Assembly: GCA_029777755.1 (NCBI GenBank) | Contig: JAKORQ010000659.1 | Coordinates: 1-14,760, forward strand | Reading direction: 5' to 3' | DNA from: Planctomycetota bacterium | GTDB lineage: Bacteria > Planctomycetota > Phycisphaerae > Tepidisphaerales > Tepidisphaeraceae | DNA length: 14,760 nucleotides | Part shown: in pieces, positions 6,142-13,229 of the stretch | Position numbering within the stretch: the first letter of the stretch is position 1 | Layout: each line of letters starts with the position of its first letter | Notes under the pieces: model-generated | Databases searched by the model: none | What the model was told of the DNA's origin: nothing | What the model saw: the letters and a program-made list of their open reading frames with translations, nothing else | Made by a program: the position numbers and the translations under genes

Positions 6142-7662
6142 CTATGTTCCTCTATTCACATTAAGCGTTCGCAGTCGCACGTTCGCGAAGTACGCCTGGG
6201 CGCGGTCGATAAACAGGCCTACTTCTCCGCCGATGTTCTGGTAGGTGGGGAATGACAGGCGCATTTCATCATCAAGGTACACCTCCACGTGCTCAAGCCG
6301 GTTGACGATTCGCAGGTGAAGCCGCGTGCCGCGTTGGATTGGCGTGCGCCGGCGTTCCATAAAGTCGAAGTGGGGAGTGGTGGCGAAGTAGACCTCGCTA
6401 CATTCTGCGTCGAGGGCAACGACAGCGCCGTCCTGGCCACTGCCCAGGCGTATCGCCAGGCCGGCCGCCTTTCCGGAGCGTATCTCCACATCCGCCTCGA
6501 ATATGAAGCTCTCGGCCTGCACTCCCAGCGGGGCGATGCCCCATCCGCTGCGGGAAGAGCCGCTGATCGTCTGTTCCCAGTTCCAGCGAACACCTGGCAT
6601 GGGCCAGAGCTGGCCCCAAGGTTTCTCCGTCGGCCGCATCACCGGCGGGGCGTTCTTGCCAATGGGTTCGCCTGAGATCTCACACTCGATGCGCGGGCTG
6701 TAGACGACGATCAATTGATCGCCCCGGGTGCGAAGCAGCTTGGGGGTGCTGATGGTGCCGAAGGTCAGTTCGCCGCCGTTGGTGAAGCCACTGCGTTCTC
6801 GGTCGGTGTAGAGGATGTACGTTTCGCCATCGAAGGTGAATGTCCGCACGGTGATGGGCGAGTCGTGCGTGGCGCCCAGCAGCAGGTTGTCGCCGGTTTC
6901 GTGGTAGGGGCCTTCCGGCCGATCGGACACCGCGAACATCGTCCCGTTGGCAACGTTGGGATCATCGAAGCAGTCGCGATTGCCGTAATAATTGCCGGTC
7001 AGGCAGGTCAGATACCACTTACCGTTCAACTGGAAGACGTTGGGCACCTCCAGGCAGGAGTAGCGCGAGCCGACAAACGCCGGGGGACGCTGCTCCCAGT
7101 GGATCAGGTCAGGCGAGTATGCCACCGCGACGGCGCTGGTGAGCGGCAGCTCATCGCCGGGCACACGGGTGGCGAAGAAGCCGTAGAACCCCTTGCCCTT
7201 CGGGTCGGGCACGACCATCAGGTCGCGGCAGTCGATCAGCCCCGGGGTAGGGCGGTTGATGTCCGAGTACCACCGCGGATCGGGGTCGATGATGGGGTTC
7301 TGCGGGTAGCGAGTGAACGTCCACCCGTCCGGGGACGTAGCCAGGCCAATGTGCTGTACCCGCCCGTTATCGGCTTTGCCCCGCATGGTGTAGAACAGGT
7401 GCGCGATGCCATTGTGCATGATGGCACAGCCGGTCCAGGGCTGGTTGTCGTCATTTGGCAAACTCGCGTCCGGCGAGAACGCCACCGGCAGTTCTTCCCA
7501 GTGGATTAGGTCCGTGGTGATGGCATGGCCGATTCCGTCATGCACATGGTCAGGAACATCCGCACCCGGCCGACGCCGCTGAATGTGATACATGTGAAGG
7601 CGATTCCCCTCGTTCATGTACCACCCATCCCAGACCTGGCAACCCTTCGGCGAATAGTTCAA
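6142..7662 (-). CDS. GH32-like glycoside hydrolase (five-bladed propeller plus beta-sandwich)
   Basis: From the chosen TTG start the product has 506 residues. The order of motifs is that of family GH32/GH43 (clan J-like) enzymes. NYSPKG..VWDGWYMNEGNRLHMYHIQ at 2-28 occupies the nucleophile blade with D12, IGHAITTDLIHWEELP at 45-59 follows, CRDLMVV at 145-151 takes the place of the RDP stabiliser (D147), and CLEVPN at 203-208 takes the place of the EC acid/base (E205). From about 361 to the end is a beta-sandwich ending in RLHLRIVN, VEVYLDDEMRLSF and VGLFIDRAQAYFANVRL, as in the GH32 C-terminal module. The usual WMNDPNG and RDP/ECP wording is altered, so substrate specificity may differ from fructan. 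There is no signal peptide, which is unusual for a fructan hydrolase and suggests an intracellular or non-classical role. It is the first gene of a two-gene minus-strand unit with the glycosyltransferase downstream. Confidence 0.8.
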   Translation of the reverse strand: MNYSPKGCQVWDGWYMNEGNRLHMYHIQRRRPGADVPDHVHDGIGHAITTDLIHWEELPVAFSPDASLPNDDNQPWTGCAIMHNGIAHLFYTMRGKADNGRVQHIGLATSPDGWTFTRYPQNPIIDPDPRWYSDINRPTPGLIDCRDLMVVPDPKGKGFYGFFATRVPGDELPLTSAVAVAYSPDLIHWEQRPPAFVGSRYSCLEVPNVFQLNGKWYLTCLTGNYYGNRDCFDDPNVANGTMFAVSDRPEGPYHETGDNLLLGATHDSPITVRTFTFDGETYILYTDRERSGFTNGGELTFGTISTPKLLRTRGDQLIVVYSPRIECEISGEPIGKNAPPVMRPTEKPWGQLWPMPGVRWNWEQTISGSSRSGWGIAPLGVQAESFIFEADVEIRSGKAAGLAIRLGSGQDGAVVALDAECSEVYFATTPHFDFMERRRTPIQRGTRLHLRIVNRLEHVEVYLDDEMRLSFPTYQNIGGEVGLFIDRAQAYFANVRLRTLNVNRGT

Positions 7663-7666
7663 TGCA

Positions 7667-7674
7667 CACCTCCT
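7667..7674 (-). promoter_or_regulatory. Strong Shine-Dalgarno AGGAGGTG that fixes a TTG start
   Basis: On the minus strand AGGAGGTG is followed by TGCA and then TTG at 7662-7660, in frame with the GH32-like gene. It is the best ribosome site in the window. It argues for the TTG start over the ATG at 7734, which would add 24 residues without any domain character. A GCCC-GAGT-GGGC inverted repeat (7675-7686) lies immediately upstream and could mask the site in RNA. Confidence 0.7.
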
Positions 7675-7788
7675 GCCCGAGTGGGCTACATTAGTGGCAC
7701 TGGAAGGAAAGGCAATAATCCGCGACAGGCTCAATCCTGTAATTGCAGGAATGCCGTCATTTTACAGCGCGGCAGGCCGGTTGCTGCC

Positions 7789-7817
7789 TTGCTGTACAGG
7801 CGGGTTTGCAGCACAAT
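7789..7817 (+). promoter_or_regulatory. Candidate promoter for the trimodular glycosyltransferase gene
   Basis: TTGCTG (7789-7794) and CACAAT (7812-7817) are 17 bp apart, which gives a leader of roughly 55 bases before the ATG at 7880. Both boxes are only partial matches. Nearby inverted repeats are GGCAG-8-CTGCC and TGCTG-14-CAGCA, so the leader or promoter may be structured. Confidence 0.3.
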
Positions 7818-7879
7818 TCCCGGCTTTGGCGGAGACCGAGGTTTCCGACGGACTGGGTGTAGGGTCACTTGAGGAGAAC

Positions 7880-10800
7880 ATGGGCCGATTGCAGGCGGGA
7901 ATTAGTGCCATCGGTAGGCTGCTCCGGGATACTCCGGGCGCCGTTCGGGCGCGCATCAGGATCCATGGAGTGAAGGGGACAGTGAAGGCCCTGCCGGAGA
8001 TGGCGCGCTTCGCCATGAACAACTACATTCAGCCGGTGCGGGCCGGCGGGGCCAATCAGCCCATCTCCACCGAGCAGGCCCTGGAGCCGTACGATGCCTG
8101 GCTGCTGGTAAACCAGTGGACGCCCGGGCGGGCGCGGGATCTTCGCCGGCGGCTGAAACGCGCCGAGGGCAGCCTGCCGCTGATCTCGGTGATCATGCCG
8201 GTCTACAACACGCCGGAGAAATGGCTGAATCGCGCCATCGAGTCGCTGCGCGAGCAGGTCTATGAGAAATGGGAACTGTGCATCGCCGACGACTGCTCGC
8301 CCAGCCCGCATGTGCGAGAAGTGCTGGAGCGCTGGAAAGAGGCCGACTCCCGCATCAAGGTGGTGTACCGCGGGGAAAATGGGCACATCAGCCGCGCCAC
8401 CAACTCGGCCGCGGAACTGGCCACCGGGCGATTCCTCGCCTTCCTCGATCACGACGATGAGCTTTCCCCCGATGCCCTCGGCGAGGTGGCCTTACAGCTT
8501 GCCGAGGATGAGCAGATCGACCTGCTCTACTCTGATGACGACAAGATAAACGAGAACGGTCGGCGCTACGCCCCGCAGTTCAAGAGTGAGTATTCGCCGG
8601 AACTGCTGCTGTCGTACATGTATTTCTGCCACCTGCTGGTGGTGAGAAAGTCGCTGTTCAATCAGCTTGGCGGGATCCGCCCGGGGTTTGAGGGGGCGCA
8701 GGATTTTGACTTTGCCTTGCGCGCGGTGGAGCGCGCCAGGAAGGTGGTTCACCTGCCCATGGTGCTGTACCACTGGCGGGCGATATCCGGTTCAACGGCG
8801 CTGGATGCCGCGGAGAAGCCGGAGAGTTTCGAGGCCGGTCGGCGAGCCGTGGAGGAGGCGCTTCAGCGACGAGGCATACCTGCCAGGGCCTTCCAGCCCA
8901 AGTGGGCCTCCGACGCCAGGCTGGGGCTGTTTGATTGCGAGTTCCCTGATGATGGGCCGTCCGTCTCCATCATCATCCCCACGAAAAATCGCCTGGACCT
9001 GCTGCGCCGCTGCGTCGAGTCGATCCAGAAGATCACGACTTACAAGAACTACCAGATAGTCATCGCCGATAATGGCTCGGATGATCCCCAGACGCTGGAG
9101 TACCTCGGCAACGTCGATGCCAGGGTACTGCAGATTCCCTCGCCAGATGGTCGATTCAGCTTTGCCTACCTGAACAACCGCGCCGTTGAGCAATGCGACA
9201 CGGAATATGTCCTGCTGTTGAACAATGACACCGAGGTGATCGAGCCGAAGTGGCTCAGCCAGATGATGGGTTATGCCCGGCTGGATGGCGTCGGTTCGGT
9301 GGGGGCAAGGCTGCTGTACCCGGATGATCGCGTGCAGCACGCGGGGATCGTGCATGGCCTGCATGGCGGGCTGGCGGGGCATGCGTTCAAACTCATGCCG
9401 CGGAACCATCCGGGGTATCTGAATCTCTCGCTGGTGACGCGCAACGTGGCGGCCGTCACTGCCGCCTGCCTCCTTACCCCGCGCGAGCTGTACCTCAAGA
9501 TGAACGGCCTGGATGAGCAGCACTTCAACGTCGCCTACAACGACGTAGATTACGGCTATCGCCTGCTGCAGGCCGGGTATCGCAATGTGTACTGCGCGTC
9601 GGCCGTTCTGCGGCATCACGAGGGGGCTTCGCGCGGCTTCAGGGACAACCCGCGTGAAGTGGCCGCCTTCCGCCGCATGTACGGCAGCTTCAAGGACCCG
9701 TATTACAACCCCAATCTCTCGCTGCGCAATGAGCGTTTCGAGGTTGTCCCGCGCCGGCTTCCGCGCGGCGAGCGCAAGCTTCGCCGGGTCATGTACGTGA
9801 CCCATGCGATGACGCACACCGGCGCGCCGCTGATCCAGTACGAGATTGCGCTGCAGCTTCGCAACCGCTATGGCATCGAACCGGTGGTCTTCTGCCCGGA
9901 AGCCGGGCCGCTTGTGAACTATTACCGCGAGCACGGCATCGAGCCGATCATCGGCCCGCTGTTCTTCCAGAATGTGCACACCGGGCGGGCGACTTACCAG
10001 CAGATGATCGAGCAGGTCGCCCAGATCTTCCGCGATGCCGAGGTGGATGCGGTATACGCCAACACCATGCTTACCTTCTGGGCAAATGTGGCGGCCGAGC
10101 GTGCGGGACTGGCTTCCATCTGGAACATTCATGAGAGCGAGGGGATCAATCACTACGTTGGCACGATGGGAGCGGCACTTGCGCGAGAGGCGGCCGCCAG
10201 CTTCGCCCTGCCATATCGCGTGGTGTTTGGTTCGCGCGCCACCATGCGGCTCTACGAGAAACTGGAGACGCGCCACAACTTCACTTATCAGCACAACAGC
10301 GTCGATACGCAGCGCATCGCCGAGTGGCAGGGCAGTTGGACTCGCGAAGAGGCGCGCAAGGCACTGAAGGTCGCGCCCGGCGAGATGATGCTGCTGATCG
10401 TCGGTACGGTCTGCGCCCGCAAGGGCCAGCTCGACCTGGTACAGGCTTATGAGCGGCTGCCGTATGTGCTTCAGAAGCAGGTGAGGTGCTTCCTGGTGGG
10501 GGATGTACCCAATGAGTACAGCCAGCGCGTGGCCGACACCATCGCCCGCTGGCCGGACTACATGAAGGAGCGTTTCACGGTGGTGCGCGAGACGGGGCAG
10601 GTGGGGCGCTACTACCGGGCGGCCGACGTGTTCGTCTGCACTTCGCGCGTGGAGTGCTTCCCGCGGGTGAACCTGGAGGCCATGTACATGGGCCTGCCGC
10701 TGGTGACCACACCGGTCTTCGGCGTACCGGAGCAGGTCTGGGAGGATGTGAACGGCCTGTACTACCGCCCCGGCGATATCGGGCAACTGACGGCGCAGCT

Positions 10801-10942
10801 TCAGCGCATCATTACCGACATACCGCTGCGCATGAAGCTGGCCGCCAACAGCGTGCGGGTGGCCAAGGTGCTGCCGGCCGACATGGAAGTGGCCGAGGCG
10901 TACGCGAAGATGCTGCATGAGGCGTATCTGTCGAAGATGTGA
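7880..10942 (+). CDS. Trimodular glycosyltransferase GT2-GT2-GT4
   Basis: From the ATG at 7880 (GAGGAG at 7871-7876, 3 bases upstream) the product has 1020 residues. An upstream in-frame GTG at 7694 would add 62 residues without domain character and no ribosome site. Residues 1-100 are a helical leader. The first GT2 domain spans about 101-336: PLISVIMPVYNTPEKW, CIADDCS, LDHDDE with the metal-binding D190-H-D-D193, SDDDK at 218-222, and YHWR at 297-300. The second GT2 domain spans about 360-605: VSIIIPTKNRLDLLRRC, IADNGS, LLNNDTEV with NDT at 449-451, NDVDYGYRL at 554-562, and HHEG at 579-582. The GT4 (GT-B) domain spans about 636-1020: VMYVTHAMTHTGAP, VGTVCARKGQLDL at 841-853, and ECFPRVNLEAM with the EX7E pair E925 and E933. 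All three domains keep key residues, so it may add three sugars in sequence. It has no membrane helices. It is divergent from the GH32-like gene and followed by a repeat block. Confidence 0.9.
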   Translation: MGRLQAGISAIGRLLRDTPGAVRARIRIHGVKGTVKALPEMARFAMNNYIQPVRAGGANQPISTEQALEPYDAWLLVNQWTPGRARDLRRRLKRAEGSLPLISVIMPVYNTPEKWLNRAIESLREQVYEKWELCIADDCSPSPHVREVLERWKEADSRIKVVYRGENGHISRATNSAAELATGRFLAFLDHDDELSPDALGEVALQLAEDEQIDLLYSDDDKINENGRRYAPQFKSEYSPELLLSYMYFCHLLVVRKSLFNQLGGIRPGFEGAQDFDFALRAVERARKVVHLPMVLYHWRAISGSTALDAAEKPESFEAGRRAVEEALQRRGIPARAFQPKWASDARLGLFDCEFPDDGPSVSIIIPTKNRLDLLRRCVESIQKITTYKNYQIVIADNGSDDPQTLEYLGNVDARVLQIPSPDGRFSFAYLNNRAVEQCDTEYVLLLNNDTEVIEPKWLSQMMGYARLDGVGSVGARLLYPDDRVQHAGIVHGLHGGLAGHAFKLMPRNHPGYLNLSLVTRNVAAVTAACLLTPRELYLKMNGLDEQHFNVAYNDVDYGYRLLQAGYRNVYCASAVLRHHEGASRGFRDNPREVAAFRRMYGSFKDPYYNPNLSLRNERFEVVPRRLPRGERKLRRVMYVTHAMTHTGAPLIQYEIALQLRNRYGIEPVVFCPEAGPLVNYYREHGIEPIIGPLFFQNVHTGRATYQQMIEQVAQIFRDAEVDAVYANTMLTFWANVAAERAGLASIWNIHESEGINHYVGTMGAALAREAAASFALPYRVVFGSRATMRLYEKLETRHNFTYQHNSVDTQRIAEWQGSWTREEARKALKVAPGEMMLLIVGTVCARKGQLDLVQAYERLPYVLQKQVRCFLVGDVPNEYSQRVADTIARWPDYMKERFTVVRETGQVGRYYRAADVFVCTSRVECFPRVNLEAMYMGLPLVTTPVFGVPEQVWEDVNGLYYRPGDIGQLTAQLQRIITDIPLRMKLAANSVRVAKVLPADMEVAEAYAKMLHEAYLSKM

Positions 10943-10958
10943 TGCAGTGCGGGGCTGA

Positions 10959-11066
10959 GGCACGAAGAGTGCAGGTAGCCACGAGCGACGGAGCGACGAA
11001 GGGGGAAGCAGTGACGCCGGACCAGCCGTGCTTGTTCGTGTCTCCGTGCCTGGGTGCCTTCGTGCT
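10959..11066. repeat. Degenerate period-8 octamer repeats in inverted orientation
   Basis: On the plus strand GCACGAAG (10960-10967) and then GCCACGAG, CGACGGAG and CGACGAAG (10978-11000) follow an 8-base period. On the minus strand (11066 down to about 11027) the run reads GCACGAAG, GCACCCAG, GCACGGAG and ACACGAAC, then AAGCACGG. The two sets face each other: 10986-11000 pairs with 11035-11049 at 11 of 15 positions, and GCACGAAG pairs exactly with CTTCGTGC (11059-11066). The block sits directly downstream of the large glycosyltransferase gene and could form a transcript-ending hairpin or a dispersed genomic repeat. I recall CACGAAGG-type octamers as common in planctomycete-like genomes, but this cannot be checked here. 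Confidence 0.65.
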
Positions 11067-11101
11067 TCTATACGAGTGCAACCTCCATCACTAAGCCGAC
11101 T

Positions 11102-11138
11102 TGCCCGCATGGGCAGCGGGCGGGGGATCGCCTATCAT
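11102..11138 (+). promoter_or_regulatory. Candidate promoter and competing hairpins upstream of the helicase gene
   Basis: TGGGCA (11110-11115) and TATCAT (11133-11138) are 17 bp apart, which would start a transcript about 15 bases before the ATG at 11160. The -35 overlaps two mutually exclusive hairpins: TGCCC-GCAT-GGGCA (11102-11115) and GCCCGC-7-GCGGGC (11103-11121). No Shine-Dalgarno sequence is visible before the ATG, so translation may use a very short leader. Confidence 0.35.
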
Positions 11139-11159
11139 GTCGCGGCCTGATTTTTGCCT

Positions 11160-13160
11160 ATGTCTTCAACCGTACTGGACATCCTCGCACCTGGGGGCGC
11201 CATTGCCCGGCGGATGGGTGATGCCTATGAGCATCGGCCACAGCAGCTTGAGATGGCGTCGGCCGTCGCCCAGGCGCTGGATGAGGGGTACCACCTCGTG
11301 GCCGAGGCCGGTACGGGTACCGGCAAGTCATTTGCCTATCTTCTGCCTCTGATCGACTGGTCGATCCGCACGCGCAAGAAGGTTGTTGTCTCTACGCACA
11401 CCATCGCGCTGCAGGAGCAGCTCATCAACAAGGACATTCCGCTCCTGCGGAGCGTCTATCCGGATGAGTTTGCGGTCGTCCTGTGTAAGGGGCGCAGCAA
11501 CTACCTTTGCCTGCGTCGGCTGGAGCAGACCAGGCGGGCCCAGGACTCGCTCTTCGATGAGCAGCACCAGCGAGAGTCGCTGTACATGATCGAGGAGTGG
11601 GCCCAGACCACCCGCGATGGATCGCTCTCCGACCTGCCGGAGATCCCCAACCCCAGCGTGTGGGACAAGGTATGCGCGGAGGCCGGAAACTGCCTCGGCC
11701 GCAAGTGCAAGTTTTACGAGCAGTGCTTCTGGCAGGCGGCCCGTCGACGGATGCAGGCCGGGCGCATCCTGATCACCAACCATGCCCTGTTCTTCTCCGA
11801 CCTTCAGCTGAAGGCGTCGGGAGTGAGCTATCTTCCCAAGTATGATGCGGTGGTGCTGGATGAAGCGCACACCATTGAGGACGTGGCCGCCCAGCATTTC
11901 GGCATGGAACTCTCCGAGTTCGGCTTGCGCTACAACCTCCGAACTCTTTACGACCCGAAGAAGGAGAAGGGATTCCTCACTACCTTCACCGATTCTCGCG
12001 CTGAAGGTGCCATCCGCACGGTGCAGGAACTGAACGAGCTGGCCGACCAGTTCTTTGCCAACTGCATCACCTACCACCAGACTCACGGCAAGAAGAATGG
12101 CCGACTTCTTCAGCCGGACTTCGTGCCGGACCTGCTGTCCGACAAGCTCGACGACCTTCTGTTGAAGCTCAAGGGACTCATCGGGACGGAGCTCAGCGAT
12201 GAGCAGCTTGTGGAACTCGAGAGCCACATGGCGAAGATCCAGATGCTGCAGCGAACTATCGAGGTGATGCTCACGCAGGAACTGACCGACACCGTCTACT
12301 GGATGGAGACCGGCACGCGGCAGAACAATCGCGTATCGCTGCACGCGGCCGCCATTGATGTGGCGCCGGTGCTGAAGCACGAGCTGTTTGAGAAGGTTCA
12401 CAGCGTCATCCTCGCCAGCGCCACGCTCTGCACCGGGCGGGCCGGGCGCGGCCGCGATGATCCATTCGCCTACGTCCGCTCACGGCTGGGGATTGTCCGC
12501 GAGAAGACGTTGCAGGTGGGTTCACCGTTCGATTACTCGCGCCAGGTATCGCTACATATAGAGGACGATCTGCCGGAACCCTCGGATGAAGCGAAGTTCC
12601 TTCCGCAGGCGTGTCGGCGGATAGTGCATTACCTTTCCGTCACCAATGGCGGGGCGTTCGTGTTGTTTACCAGCTACTCGATGCTGCGGGCGGCCGCCAA
12701 TCGACTGGCCGAGCCAATCTCGCGGCTGGGGCTGACGCTGTTCAAGCAGGGCGAGAACGTACCGCGCAGCGTCCTGCTCAAGCGCTTCCGCGAGACACCC
12801 AACAGCGTGCTGTTCGGTACTGCCAGCTTCTGGCAGGGCGTGGATGTGAAGGGTGATGCCCTGCGCAACGTCATCATTGTGAAGCTGCCGTTTGCCGTGC
12901 CGGATGAGCCGCTGATAGAGGCGCGCATGGAGGCCATCAAGCGGGCCGGCGGTAGTCCGTTCGTCGATTACTCCATTCCCGAGGCCATCATAAAATTGAA
13001 GCAGGGGTTCGGCCGGCTGATCCGCAGCAGCACTGACAGGGGGATCGTGGTCATCCTCGATAGCCGCGTGGTGACCAAGCGATATGGCCGAATGTTCCTG
13101 GATGCCCTGCCGGATTGCCCGCGGATCTATGCCTCCGGGCGAGTCGAGGCTGACGTCTAG
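11160..13160 (+). CDS. dinG: DinG/XPD-family iron-sulfur ATP-dependent DNA helicase
   Basis: From the ATG at 11160 the product has 666 residues. A TTG two codons upstream is an alternative start. Domain order is that of superfamily 2 Rad3/XPD helicases. Residues 28-36 form the Q-motif region (RPQQLEMA), and EAGTGTGKS (49-57) is Walker A with K56. STHTIALQEQL at 78-88 is motif Ia. Cysteines 172, 178, 183 and 189 lie in the iron-sulfur insert, with spacing typical of a 4Fe-4S cluster. TNHALFFSD at 206-214 follows, and DEAH at 234-237 is Walker B. In the second RecA domain FGTASFWQGVDVKGD is motif V, and QGFGRLIR (615-622) with R619/R622 is motif VI. It should be a 5'-3' helicase acting on R-loops, replication-transcription conflicts or recombination intermediates. 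There is no N-terminal exonuclease domain, unlike Firmicute DinG. It is cytoplasmic and monocistronic, ending 69 bp before the next gene. It could be named YoaA instead of DinG. Confidence 0.93.
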   Translation: MSSTVLDILAPGGAIARRMGDAYEHRPQQLEMASAVAQALDEGYHLVAEAGTGTGKSFAYLLPLIDWSIRTRKKVVVSTHTIALQEQLINKDIPLLRSVYPDEFAVVLCKGRSNYLCLRRLEQTRRAQDSLFDEQHQRESLYMIEEWAQTTRDGSLSDLPEIPNPSVWDKVCAEAGNCLGRKCKFYEQCFWQAARRRMQAGRILITNHALFFSDLQLKASGVSYLPKYDAVVLDEAHTIEDVAAQHFGMELSEFGLRYNLRTLYDPKKEKGFLTTFTDSRAEGAIRTVQELNELADQFFANCITYHQTHGKKNGRLLQPDFVPDLLSDKLDDLLLKLKGLIGTELSDEQLVELESHMAKIQMLQRTIEVMLTQELTDTVYWMETGTRQNNRVSLHAAAIDVAPVLKHELFEKVHSVILASATLCTGRAGRGRDDPFAYVRSRLGIVREKTLQVGSPFDYSRQVSLHIEDDLPEPSDEAKFLPQACRRIVHYLSVTNGGAFVLFTSYSMLRAAANRLAEPISRLGLTLFKQGENVPRSVLLKRFRETPNSVLFGTASFWQGVDVKGDALRNVIIVKLPFAVPDEPLIEARMEAIKRAGGSPFVDYSIPEAIIKLKQGFGRLIRSSTDRGIVVILDSRVVTKRYGRMFLDALPDCPRIYASGRVEADV

Positions 13161-13184
13161 CGCAGATAAACGGATAAAAGTATC

Positions 13185-13190
13185 TATAAT
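13185..13190 (+). promoter_or_regulatory. Perfect TATAAT -10 box upstream of the siroheme decarboxylase gene
   Basis: TATAAT lies 39 bp before the ATG at 13230, which would give a leader of about 33 bases. No good -35 box is present at 16-18 bp, so an activator or another sigma factor may be needed. AGATA (13164-13168) and TATCT (13181-13185) are inverted around it. AGGAAA (13215-13220), 9 bases before the ATG, is the ribosome site. Confidence 0.45.
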
Positions 13191-13229
13191 CTCCGCCGGC
13201 ATCGACCTTTACACAGGAAAAGCAAGCAG

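Noticed and set aside
7663..7734. Longer N-terminus (24 residues) for the GH32-like enzyme
   Set aside because: A strong AGGAGGTG points to the TTG at 7662, and the extra residues do not form a signal peptide.
7694..7879. Longer N-terminus (62 residues) for the trimodular glycosyltransferase
   Set aside because: The GTG at 7694 has no ribosome site and the added residues are low in domain character. The ATG at 7880 has GAGGAG just upstream.
10959..11066. CRISPR array
   Set aside because: The units are 8 bases, degenerate and contiguous, with no spacers and no cas genes nearby.
8792..11110. Minus-strand open frame of 772 codons
   Set aside because: It lies opposite the trimodular glycosyltransferase gene, whose domains are unmistakable. 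Its translation has no motifs and is rich in His, Arg and Gln, typical of an antisense shadow in high-G+C DNA.
11328..12401. Minus-strand open frame of 357 codons
   Set aside because: It is antisense to the helicase gene, which has all superfamily 2 motifs and the four iron-sulfur cysteines.
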